DNA of 6,109 bases from Prevotellaceae bacterium (GTDB lineage: Bacteria > Bacteroidota > Bacteroidia > Bacteroidales > UBA932), in NCBI GenBank assembly GCA_031264645.1, contig JAISDR010000002.1, positions 1-6,109 of the forward strand. The letters run 5' to 3'. The notes beneath the pieces are model-generated. The model searched no databases. It worked only from the letters and a program-made list of their open reading frames with translations, and was not told the origin of the DNA. Shown piece after piece: positions 1 through 6,101 of the stretch. Within the stretch, counting starts at the first letter, position 1; each line of letters begins with the position of its first letter. The translations under genes were made by a program, and so were the position numbers.

Positions 1-2
1 AT

Positions 3-614
3 CAAATCCGCGACGATTTCGACAAGAATGTCAGGATATTATCCATAGAACCGGACACTATCTACTTCAACATGTCCGAACATGTTACAAAAAAAGTTCC
101 GGTTACGGGCGATTTCAGTTTATCGTTTAAAGATGAGTTCAGGCAGTATGCTCCCGTGCAGTTTTCCCCCGACAGTGTAACGATAGTCGGTTCGCAGGAG
201 CATGTAGCCAAAGTGAACTCGGTATCTTTATCTCCCAAAAAGTATGAAAATATTGATGAAACGATAGAAGATATTTCTACTGTAAGCAATATTATTGCAA
301 ATCCCTCTAAGATTCGTTATAAAATTCCGGTGGAAAGGTGTACGGAAGGAACCGTTTCTGTTGCAGTGAAAACAGTTAACGTGCCGAGAGGCAGCAAATT
401 AATCCTTTTACCTGCCAGAGTTGAGATTAAATATGTTGTTCCTCTAAAAGATTTCGCTTCGGTGTCGACGACCGACTTTTTTGCCGAAGTGGATTTCAAC
501 GACACTAAAACGTCTTTGAGCAGGTATGTCAAAGTTAAAGCGGTACAGTATCCTTCTTCCGTTTTTGATATCAGAATGGAACCCTCTTTTGTCGAATTTC
601 TTATTCAAAAATAA
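3..614 (+). CDS. YbbR-like domain protein, 5'-truncated by window edge
   Basis: The frame is open from the first bases, so the gene begins upstream; 203 C-terminal residues are visible. Position 3 is only the first whole codon, and the first internal ATG (72-74) is unlikely to be the start because clear family-like sequence (IEPDTIYFNMSEHVTKKVPV) runs through it. That pattern, a beta-rich 'P..I.......V.K.VPV.G' segment and then a second similar segment ('FSPDSVTIVGSQEHVAKV'), is typical of YbbR-like repeats. In Bacillus and relatives YbbR (CdaR) sits outside the membrane and modulates the c-di-AMP cyclase; in Bacteroidota the role is less certain. An N-terminal membrane anchor would be expected upstream but cannot be seen. 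The tail ends in a hydrophobic VEFLIQK. The stop TAA shares its last A with the coaE ATG, so translation is probably coupled. The YbbR–CoaE pairing is, from memory, common in Bacteroidales. Family call is good; exact function unknown. Confidence 0.82.
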   Translation, partial: QIRDDFDKNVRILSIEPDTIYFNMSEHVTKKVPVTGDFSLSFKDEFRQYAPVQFSPDSVTIVGSQEHVAKVNSVSLSPKKYENIDETIEDISTVSNIIANPSKIRYKIPVERCTEGTVSVAVKTVNVPRGSKLILLPARVEIKYVVPLKDFASVSTTDFFAEVDFNDTKTSLSRYVKVKAVQYPSSVFDIRMEPSFVEFLIQK

Positions 615-1201
615 TGCTCAGGGTAGGACTTACGGGAGGAATAGGCAGCGGGAAAAGTATTGTCTGCAAGATTTTTTCCTTACTGGGCATACCTGTTTAT
701 CAGGCGGATATTGCAGCAAAAAAACTCTATGATACAGATCTTAAATTACAGAACGAATTGAAATTGCTGTTCGGAGAACATCTGTATAATACAGACGGAA
801 TGCTTGACCGGCAAAAACTTGCAGGCATAATATTTTCGGACAGGGAAAGTCTGGAAAAAGTAAACAGGCTGGTTCATCCGGCTGTCAGGAGAAATTTTCT
901 TGAATATATTTCACGCCTGCCTGAAACAACTCCATACGTAATACATGAGGCGGCAATACTTTACGAGTCCAAACTGGAAGATATGTTCGACATGATTATA
1001 AATGTATGGGCTCCCGAAAATATACGAATTAAACGTATTCTGCTGCGGGAAACTGCAAGCGAGAATGATGTAAAACAACGCATTGCCGCCCAATGGTCCG
1101 ACAAGCTGAAGATCGAACTGTCGGACTATAATGTAATAAATGATGACAAAACCTTAATCCTGCCACAAATATTGCAGATACATAAAGAATTAAAGAGTTG
1201 A
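614..1201 (+). CDS. coaE: Dephospho-CoA kinase CoaE
   Basis: Catalyses the last step of coenzyme A synthesis: ATP-dependent phosphorylation of the ribose 3'-hydroxyl of dephospho-CoA, in the cytoplasm. The protein has 195 residues, close to the usual 195-210. The P-loop GGIGSGKS is at residues 8-15 directly behind the N-terminal strand. The substrate-site region PVYQADIAAKKL (27-38) keeps Asp32, the second Asp of the common D-A-D motif; the first is Gln30. The CoA-domain hallmark 'LDRQKLAGIIF...LVHPAVRRNF' covers 64-95, with His88-Pro89. HEAAILYES (111-119) is the Bacteroidota form of the 'PLLFE' strand, and a lid-like helix with R-x-x-x-Q (RIAAQ, 156-160) follows. The start overlaps the upstream YbbR stop by one base, which fixes ATG 614-616 as the natural start. 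It is the last gene on this strand; a hairpin plus T-run 69 nt downstream probably ends the transcript. Intact and confidently assigned. Confidence 0.96.
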   Translation: MLRVGLTGGIGSGKSIVCKIFSLLGIPVYQADIAAKKLYDTDLKLQNELKLLFGEHLYNTDGMLDRQKLAGIIFSDRESLEKVNRLVHPAVRRNFLEYISRLPETTPYVIHEAAILYESKLEDMFDMIINVWAPENIRIKRILLRETASENDVKQRIAAQWSDKLKIELSDYNVINDDKTLILPQILQIHKELKS

Positions 1202-1263
1202 CAGGAGACACATTATTTTGAGGCGCTAAGGAATTGACTGTTTTCTTAATCTCTTGTGATAAA

Positions 1264-1344
1264 ATATTGCCGTCAGCTTTAGCTGACGGAACTTTTTGAA
1301 CATCCTTCATTTTCTTATCCGTCAGCTAAAGCTGACGGCAATAT
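1264..1344. repeat. Inverted pair of 26-bp elements, each containing a 20-bp palindrome
   Basis: The core CCGTCAGCTTTAGCTGACGG (1270-1289) is a palindrome with 9-bp arms and a TT centre. The same core on the other strand (AA centre on +) lies at 1319-1338. Each core carries the same 6-bp extension on its outer side (ATATTG at 1264-1269, CAATAT at 1339-1344), so the pair forms a perfect 26-bp inverted repeat around a 29-nt, AT-rich spacer (1290-1318). It can fold as two small hairpins or one long one. It lies between convergent genes, as REP/BIME-type elements often do. The spacer is too short for any gene. Bases 1202-1263, between coaE and this element, contain nothing I can recognise. Confidence 0.9.
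1270..1297 (+). terminator. Probable intrinsic terminator of the YbbR–coaE transcript
   Basis: The first repeat core gives a 9-bp GC-rich stem (CCGTCAGCT/AGCTGACGG; realistically 8 bp with a 4-nt loop). It is followed by AAC and five T at 1293-1297. This is the first hairpin with a T-run after the coaE stop. The three-base gap before the T-run is slightly loose, so termination may be partial. Confidence 0.5.
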
Positions 1345-1486
1345 CTTTAACCGCTCGGTTAAATGGTCTTTAACCGCTCGGTTAATTAAATAGTCATTGA
1401 CCGAACTGTCAAAGGGTCTTTGACCGAGCTGTCAAAGGGTCTTTGACCGCTCGGTCAAAAGGTCTTTGACAGCCCGGTCAAAAAGA
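1345..1486. repeat. Array of six ~23-bp palindromic repeats
   Basis: Six units follow one another from 1345, 1368, 1395, 1418, 1441 and 1464; all are 23 bp except the second, which is 27 bp. Each is an 18-bp palindrome (consensus TTTGACCGCTCGGTCAAA) plus a 5-nt linker resembling NGGTC. Units 1 and 2 have TTTAACCG...CGGTTAA; units 3-6 have TTGAC...GTCAA, so both arms changed together. Unit 2 carries an extra TTAA. Units 3, 4 and 6 have one mismatched arm base, and unit 6 is close to unit 4 in inverted orientation. The array abuts the 26-bp inverted pair on its left and runs into the last codons and stop of the minus-strand gene on its right. The short linkers and palindromic units do not fit a CRISPR array. 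Function unknown; possibilities are termination of the minus-strand operon, protein-binding sites, or a mobile palindromic element. Confidence 0.92.
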
Positions 1487-1963
1487 TTTCAGCAGCGATT
1501 TAACGATAAGCCGGTGGAATGGCTTGACAGGCAGGAAGTATATTCTGCCCCATACATTATGAAATCGGACGATGGTTGTGAGGCAGATAAATGACCTTTC
1601 CCTGTCAATCAGCGTTGACAGTCTGAAGCACAGATGCATGTCGTCCTCGCCCATAACGATTTCGTTCGCGTTACGCTCTATAACTGTAAAGTATCCCGCT
1701 TTTGAGCCGGCGGGATAATGTGTCGCTTCCTTCACGGTTTCGTTTGTGCCGGTTTTCAGTCCGAATATCCCGACAATACCGTTCCTGACTTTCATAAGCG
1801 TAATTATCCATTGCGGCATTTTAAAAATCCGGCTTGTAATTTCGTCTATCGTTTCATCTGTCTGCTTTATGATGCGGTATGAATCGCAATAGTCCGTTTT
1901 CCCGAATCCGTTTGATATAATGGAGTTAGGGGGGATTTCGTTCGACTTTACAATCCGTTTCAT
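1478..1963 (-). CDS. DUF2867 family protein, function unknown
   Basis: A 161-residue protein that I assign to the DUF2867 family from its pattern: DYCDSYRI at residues 24-31, a Trp (52) followed by MKVRNGIVGIFGLK (57-70), the acidic strand EIVMGEDDMHLCFRLS (101-116), and the closing block with a Gly-Arg-Ile-Tyr-Phe core and PFH (138-150) before a basic, hydrophobic end. The family is small, soluble and without established activity; no catalytic motif, signal peptide or clear membrane segment is seen. Its ATG overlaps the TGA of rpoN in an ATGA junction, which fixes the start and suggests translational coupling as the last gene of the operon. The stop codon (1478-1480) and final Phe lie inside the sixth unit of the palindromic array, so the array begins inside the gene's 3' end. 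No frameshift or internal stop is present. Family assignment is fairly firm; function cannot be inferred. Confidence 0.82.
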   Translation of the reverse strand: MKRIVKSNEIPPNSIISNGFGKTDYCDSYRIIKQTDETIDEITSRIFKMPQWIITLMKVRNGIVGIFGLKTGTNETVKEATHYPAGSKAGYFTVIERNANEIVMGEDDMHLCFRLSTLIDRERSFICLTTIVRFHNVWGRIYFLPVKPFHRLIVKSLLKSF

Positions 1964-3378
1964 ATTCCCCGTCTCAGTCTTGCCACGGGAATATTCAGTT
2001 TTTCCCTGTATTTTGCAATAGTCCGGCGGGCAATCGGGAAGCCCCTGTTTTTCAGTATTTCCTTTATTTCGTCGTCTTTCAGAGGTTTCTGTTTATCTTC
2101 CTTTTCGATACATTCCATGATTATATTTTTCACTTCCCGTGTCGACACCTCTCCCGTATCGGACTGAATGCCTTCCGAGAAGAAGAATTTCAGGGGAAAA
2201 AGTCCCCAGTCGCACTGTACGTACTTGCTGTTCACAACGCGCGAGACCGTGGAGATATCCAGACCGGTAGGCTCGGCTATATCCTTCAGAATCATCGGGC
2301 GGAGGTCGTTTTCGTTTCCCGTCTTGAAATATTCCTCCTGAAATTCCATAATGGCGCCCATCGTACTGAGCAGCGTTTGATGGCGCTGTTTTATGGAATC
2401 GATAAACCATTTGGCGGAATCGATTTTCTGTCTCACGAAGTTTATTGTATTCCTGTCCTCCTGCGAGAGTTTGCGTTTGGCGGAATAGTTGCCGACCAGG
2501 TCCGAATAGTCCTTGTTGAGCCGGAGTTCGGGGATATTGTACGAATTAAGAGCGAGTTCGGGCTTGCCGTTTTTATATTCGAGAATAAAATCGGGAATAA
2601 TCTGCTGTCCCTGTTCGATAAACATACTTTCGTCGCCCATTCCGGGTTTCGGGTTCAGCCTCAGTATTTCCTTGACGGAATCCTTCAGCAGCTTCTCGCT
2701 GATTTCGAGCTTCAGCATTATTTTGGAATAATGCTTTTTTGAGAAATCGTCGAAATATTCGTTAAGTATAATTTCCGCCGTTTTTATTTCGTCTGTCTGT
2801 TCCTTGCCTTTCAACTGTATAAGCAGGCATTCCTGCAGAGTTCTCGCCCCCACTCCCGGAGGGTCAAACGTTTGAATCATTCCCAGTATTTCCTCCAGTT
2901 CCTGCACGGTAGATTTAATTCCCACCTTAAATTCGATATCGTCCGTAATCGACGTCAGGTTTCGTCTCAGATACCCGTCGTTGTCAATACTTCCGATTAT
3001 GAAAGTTCCCATAACGTACTTTTCGCTGTCGAGATACTGAAAAGCAAGCTGTTCTTTCAGCGACTGCTGCAGGCTCACCGAATCGCTTATCACCGAATAC
3101 TCCCGGCGTTCTTCCGTTGAATTGCTTCCAGTCGAGGTTTTGTAGGCGGGAGTTTCGTCTTCAATATAATCTTCCAGCGAAAATTCTTCTTCGTTACTGT
3201 CGGTTTCGGCAGGCTGTTCGTCCGAATTTGTCTCCTCTTCTTCCAGTATCGGATTTTCTTCCAGTTCCTTCTTTATTCTCTGTTCCAGCTGAATCAGCGG
3301 CAGTTCGAGCAGTTTGATTGTCTGAATCTGCAGGGGCGAAATCTTCTGGAGAAGCTTCTGATGCATATTTTGCTTCAT
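1960..3378 (-). CDS. rpoN: RNA polymerase sigma-54 factor RpoN
   Basis: Alternative sigma factor that directs RNA polymerase to -24/-12 promoters and needs an AAA+ enhancer-binding activator to open them. The 472 residues show the full domain order. Region I is Gln/Leu-rich (1-43: KISPLQIQTIKLLELPLIQL, ending in EELEENPILEEEE-like sequence). An acidic region II covers about 44-75. The core-binding region includes FDPPGVGARTLQECL (171-185). A conserved KWFIDSIKQRHQTL (323-336) precedes the helix-turn-helix LKDIAEPTGLDISTVSRVV (364-382), which reads the -12 element. The RpoN box ARRTIAKYRE (450-459), which contacts the -24 element, is almost canonical, and the end PVARLRR is typical. Length is normal. 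There is no clear ribosome-binding site in the 27-nt AT-rich gap to gltA, as is usual in Bacteroidota; the chosen ATG puts region I at the N-terminus. Its stop overlaps the DUF2867 start. No internal promoter was seen, so expression probably follows icd–gltA. Confidence 0.97.
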   Translation of the reverse strand: MKQNMHQKLLQKISPLQIQTIKLLELPLIQLEQRIKKELEENPILEEEETNSDEQPAETDSNEEEFSLEDYIEDETPAYKTSTGSNSTEERREYSVISDSVSLQQSLKEQLAFQYLDSEKYVMGTFIIGSIDNDGYLRRNLTSITDDIEFKVGIKSTVQELEEILGMIQTFDPPGVGARTLQECLLIQLKGKEQTDEIKTAEIILNEYFDDFSKKHYSKIMLKLEISEKLLKDSVKEILRLNPKPGMGDESMFIEQGQQIIPDFILEYKNGKPELALNSYNIPELRLNKDYSDLVGNYSAKRKLSQEDRNTINFVRQKIDSAKWFIDSIKQRHQTLLSTMGAIMEFQEEYFKTGNENDLRPMILKDIAEPTGLDISTVSRVVNSKYVQCDWGLFPLKFFFSEGIQSDTGEVSTREVKNIIMECIEKEDKQKPLKDDEIKEILKNRGFPIARRTIAKYREKLNIPVARLRRGI

Positions 3379-3405
3379 TGTACACTGTTTTTATTCAATA
3401 ATTAT

Positions 3406-4749
3406 TCATCGTTCCGTTATGGGAATATATTGCTGTTCGTCAAGGATATTCTTATACGCGGGACGGATAATGCGCTTGCTTTTGAAATTCAGTTCCTCGA
3501 TGCGGTGAGCCGTCCATCCCACAATGCGCGCCATGGCAAACAGCGGAGTATAGATAATCTGTTTCAGACCCATCATTTCGTACACATAACCCGAATAAAA
3601 ATCGACATTGGAAGATACCTGCGTCGAAAGCCCCTTGTATCTCTTGAAACATAAGATAGCCCTTTCTTCCAGAAGTTCAAGGAAATCGAACTCCTTCTCG
3701 CATTTCTTTTCCCTGGCAAGAGTGCGTCCAAGCTCTTTCAGCAAGGTAACGCGCGGGTCGGATATCGTGTACACCGCATGACCGATTCCGTAAATCAAGC
3801 CCGACTTGTCGTAAACCTCCCTGTTTAACATCCGCGTGAGATATGCGTCGATTTCGTCCACGTTCGTCCAGTCGGCGATATTTTCTTTCAGGTGCAGAAA
3901 CATGTTTGCCATCTGGATATTCGCGCCTCCGTGCAGGGGACCTTTCAGCGAGCCTATTCCGGCGGCAATAGCCGAATAGGTATCCGTTCCGGTCGAGCTT
4001 GTTACGCGCACCGTGAACGTCGAATTGTTTCCGCCTCCGTGTTCCGCCTGCAGCACGAGCATAAGGTCCAGAGTGCGGGCTTCCAGTTCGGTATACGTTC
4101 CTTTCAGCATGTACAGGAAATTTTCGGCAATCGACAGGTTTGCTTTGGGATGACGGATATTCAGCGAACGCCTCGAAGAGCTGTGACGGTAGATATTATA
4201 CGCATACGCGATAATGGCGGGAAGTTTGGAAATCAGCTCGATTGACTGGCGCATGAGATTGTCGGGAGTAATATCGTCGGGATTGTGGTCGAAGTTATAC
4301 ATTTCGAGAACGCTGCGCGCCAGGATATTCATGATGTTCTGACCTTCGAGATCGATGATATTCATTTTTGTCTTCTGAGCCAGCGGCATGTTGTCGTTCA
4401 GCAGTCTTTTGAAGTTCTGCAGGTCTTCCCTGTCCGGGAGTTTTCCCGACAGCATCAGGTAGGCGATTTCCTCAAAACCGAAACGTTTTTCCTCAATCAG
4501 TGCGCGTACAATATTCTCGACGTCGTAACCGCGATAGTACAGCTTTCCGGGAATCGCTTTCAGCCCGCCTTCGGGTATGCGTTCATATCCGACGACATTG
4601 CCTATCTGCGTAAGTCCAACCAGAACCCCCGACCTGTCTTCGTTGCGCAAGCCGCGTTTTACATTATATTTTATAAACAGGTCATTATCAATCCTGCATG
4701 TGGTTTTTACCGTTTCGGACAGTTTATATATAAGATATTCCTTTTTCAT
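3406..4749 (-). CDS. gltA: Citrate synthase (Bacteroidota-type, long form)
   Basis: Condenses oxaloacetate and acetyl-CoA to citrate, the entry step of the oxidative TCA branch; related enzymes also act as 2-methylcitrate synthases, which sequence alone does not exclude. The protein has 447 residues. All expected active-site residues are visible: His237 in EHGGGNNST, His273 in GPLHGGAN, His324 in GIGHAVY with Arg333 in SDPR, Asp383 in SSNVDFYSG, Arg408 in AMARIVGW and Arg429 in IIRP. The N-terminal block GLRNEDRSGVLVGLTQIG (33-50) followed by GKLYYRGYDV (68-77) is typical of the citrate/2-methylcitrate synthase group found in Bacteroidota and Clostridia rather than the E. coli form. It lies 27 nt behind icd and 27 nt before rpoN, so it is most likely the second gene of a four-gene operon. 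In Bacteroides, from memory, acn, icd and gltA cluster; aconitase is not within this window. Placement beside icd favours the citrate role. Confidence 0.96.
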   Translation of the reverse strand: MKKEYLIYKLSETVKTTCRIDNDLFIKYNVKRGLRNEDRSGVLVGLTQIGNVVGYERIPEGGLKAIPGKLYYRGYDVENIVRALIEEKRFGFEEIAYLMLSGKLPDREDLQNFKRLLNDNMPLAQKTKMNIIDLEGQNIMNILARSVLEMYNFDHNPDDITPDNLMRQSIELISKLPAIIAYAYNIYRHSSSRRSLNIRHPKANLSIAENFLYMLKGTYTELEARTLDLMLVLQAEHGGGNNSTFTVRVTSSTGTDTYSAIAAGIGSLKGPLHGGANIQMANMFLHLKENIADWTNVDEIDAYLTRMLNREVYDKSGLIYGIGHAVYTISDPRVTLLKELGRTLAREKKCEKEFDFLELLEERAILCFKRYKGLSTQVSSNVDFYSGYVYEMMGLKQIIYTPLFAMARIVGWTAHRIEELNFKSKRIIRPAYKNILDEQQYIPITER

Positions 4750-4760
4750 AATAGTAATAA

Positions 4761-4785
4761 TTCATTAATTCATAATTCATAATTC
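4761..4785. repeat. Short TTCATAA tandem repeat across the icd stop
   Basis: TTCATTAA, TTCATAA, TTCATAA and a partial TTC follow one another. On the minus strand this reads as repeated GAATTATG-like sequence containing the icd TGA stop (4777-4779) and an extra ATG (4771-4773) that stops after one more codon. It fills most of the icd–gltA gap. Probably a small slippage-type repeat; no function is evident. Confidence 0.7.
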
Positions 4786-6048
4786 TTCCGCGTCTATCAA
4801 ATTCATAATTGCATCGCCAAACTGAGCAGTTCCAAGCGCTTTCCTGTTTGGCGTACAGCAGGCTATGTCTACGGTTGATTCACCTCTGGCGAAAACCTGT
4901 TCCATTGCCGATGTTATCAGTTTTGCCGCTTCATTCCATCCTATATATTCGAGCATCATCACCGACGAGAGCAGTAGTGATGAAGGATTTGCGATGCCTC
5001 TGCCGGCTATGTCCGGCGCGGTGCCGTGTGTCGCCTCGAAAATGGCGTGTCCGCTGGAATAGTTTATGTTGGCTCCCGGAGCGATGCCTATGCCGCCAAC
5101 CATTGCCGCCAGCTGGTCGGAAATGTAATCGCCGTTGAGGTTCAGGGTCGCGATGACGGAATAGCTTTCCGGCTTCAACAGGGTGTTTTGCAGAAAAGCG
5201 TCGGCAATGACGTCCTGTATTACCATTTTTCCTGACGACCAGGCTTTGACGAACACGTCGAGCGCCGCGTCTTCTCCCTGTTCCTTCATTATTTTTTTGC
5301 ATTGAGACATGCTGAGAACCCTGTCCGCATATTCGCGTTCCGCCAGCTCGTATCCCCAGCGTTCAAAACCTCCTTCGGTGAATTTCATAATGTTGCCTTT
5401 GTGGACAAGGGTAACGCTCGGCAATTTTTTCGCCAGCGCATATTCTATCGCCGCACGCACCAGCCGTTCAGTGCCTTCCTTCGAAACGGGCTTAACTCCA
5501 AACGACGATGTTTCGGGAAAACGGATATTCGAAACTCCCATTTCCGAAGTCAGGAACTGAAGGAATTTCCCGGCTTCGGGCGTCCCCTGCTGCCATTCGA
5601 TTCCGGCGTATATGTCTTCCGTATTCTCCCTGAAAATTACCATATTGACATTCTCCGGCTTCCTGACAGGCGACTCTATTCCCTTAAACCAGCGGACGGG
5701 TCTGAGACAGACATACAAGTCCAAAGTCTGGCGAAGCGCGACATTCAGCGAGCGGATTCCTTCGCCGACGGGGGTCGTAAGCGGTCCTTTTATACCGATA
5801 TAATATTCGCGAAAAACGTCTATCGTTTCATCGGGCAGGTAACTGCCTGTACGCTTGAATGCTGTTTCCCCAGCCAGTACTTCTTTCCATCTTATCAGAC
5901 GCTTTCCATTATACGCCCTGGCTACGGACTTGTCGACTATACGCTGTGTTACAGGAGTAATTTCCGCCCCGACGCCGTCTCCTTTAATATACGGAATCGT
6001 AAGCTCGTCCGGCACAATTAACTTGTCTTTATCTTTTTTTATCTTCAT
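4777..6048 (-). CDS. icd: Isocitrate dehydrogenase, predicted NAD+-dependent
   Basis: Oxidatively decarboxylates isocitrate to 2-oxoglutarate. The 423 residues align over their length with the E. coli-type homodimeric enzyme. Substrate-site residues are kept: Ser100 and Asn102 in IRSLNVALRQ, Arg106, Arg116 in CLRPVR, Arg140 in IFREN, Tyr147 in DIYAG, Lys217 in VHKGNIMKF, and metal ligands Asp283, Asp307 and Asp311. The coenzyme site differs. After HGTAP the enzyme has Asp346-Ile347 and Ala353, where E. coli NADP enzyme has Lys344-Tyr345 and Val351; Tyr391 and Arg395 are replaced by Val393 and Cys397. Asp-Ile-Ala is the pattern of NAD-specific enzymes, so the usual NADP label would probably be wrong. 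About residues 235-275 diverge from E. coli. The start ATG (6046-6048) is preceded by a similar out-of-frame ATG at 6063-6065. It is the first gene of the icd–gltA–rpoN–DUF2867 operon, 27 nt before gltA. Family certain; cofactor is inference. Confidence 0.95.
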   Translation of the reverse strand: MKIKKDKDKLIVPDELTIPYIKGDGVGAEITPVTQRIVDKSVARAYNGKRLIRWKEVLAGETAFKRTGSYLPDETIDVFREYYIGIKGPLTTPVGEGIRSLNVALRQTLDLYVCLRPVRWFKGIESPVRKPENVNMVIFRENTEDIYAGIEWQQGTPEAGKFLQFLTSEMGVSNIRFPETSSFGVKPVSKEGTERLVRAAIEYALAKKLPSVTLVHKGNIMKFTEGGFERWGYELAEREYADRVLSMSQCKKIMKEQGEDAALDVFVKAWSSGKMVIQDVIADAFLQNTLLKPESYSVIATLNLNGDYISDQLAAMVGGIGIAPGANINYSSGHAIFEATHGTAPDIAGRGIANPSSLLLSSVMMLEYIGWNEAAKLITSAMEQVFARGESTVDIACCTPNRKALGTAQFGDAIMNLIDAEEL

Positions 6049-6093
6049 ACCCTTTTTATTTTCATTTTGTGTGTATCCGCTTTAAATTGCCCG

Positions 6094-6101
6094 CAAAGAT
6101 A
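6094..6101 (-). promoter_or_regulatory. Probable -7 box of the icd operon promoter
   Basis: On the minus strand the sequence reads TATCTTTG followed by C, matching the Bacteroidota -7 consensus TAnnTTTG. It lies 45 nt before the icd ATG, giving a short leader of about 40 nt. The matching TTTG -33 element would fall beyond the window's right end, so it could not be checked. No gene is seen in 6049-6109. If correct, this is the start of the four-gene minus-strand operon. Confidence 0.5.

Noticed and set aside
701..709. First Asp of the CoaE D-A-D motif replaced by Gln, considered as a sign of inactivity
   Set aside because: The second Asp, the P-loop and the downstream motifs are intact and the gene is full length in its usual context; variation at the first position is probably tolerated.
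1264..1344. Possible insertion sequence or MITE bounded by 26-bp inverted repeats
   Set aside because: Only 29 nt lie between the repeats, with no transposase and no visible target-site duplication. A paired REP-like element fits better.
1345..1486. Possible CRISPR array, from regular short repeats
   Set aside because: The conserved part is an 18-bp palindrome and the linkers are only about 5 nt and themselves similar; there are no unique spacers of 25-40 nt and no cas genes.
3775..3783. Ala instead of Arg after the active-site His of citrate synthase (GHAVY rather than GHRVY), considered as a lost residue
   Set aside because: Mitochondrial-type citrate synthases also have GHAV, and the citrate-binding Arg is the one in the following DPR, which is present here.
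4285..4782. A 165-codon plus-strand open frame opposite gltA
   Set aside because: Antisense to conserved citrate synthase sequence, with no recognisable domain; a shadow frame.
5302..6021. A 239-codon open frame on the plus strand opposite icd
   Set aside because: It lies entirely antisense to a well-conserved enzyme gene, its translation shows no recognisable domain, and it has no promoter or neighbour context; it is a by-product of icd codon use.
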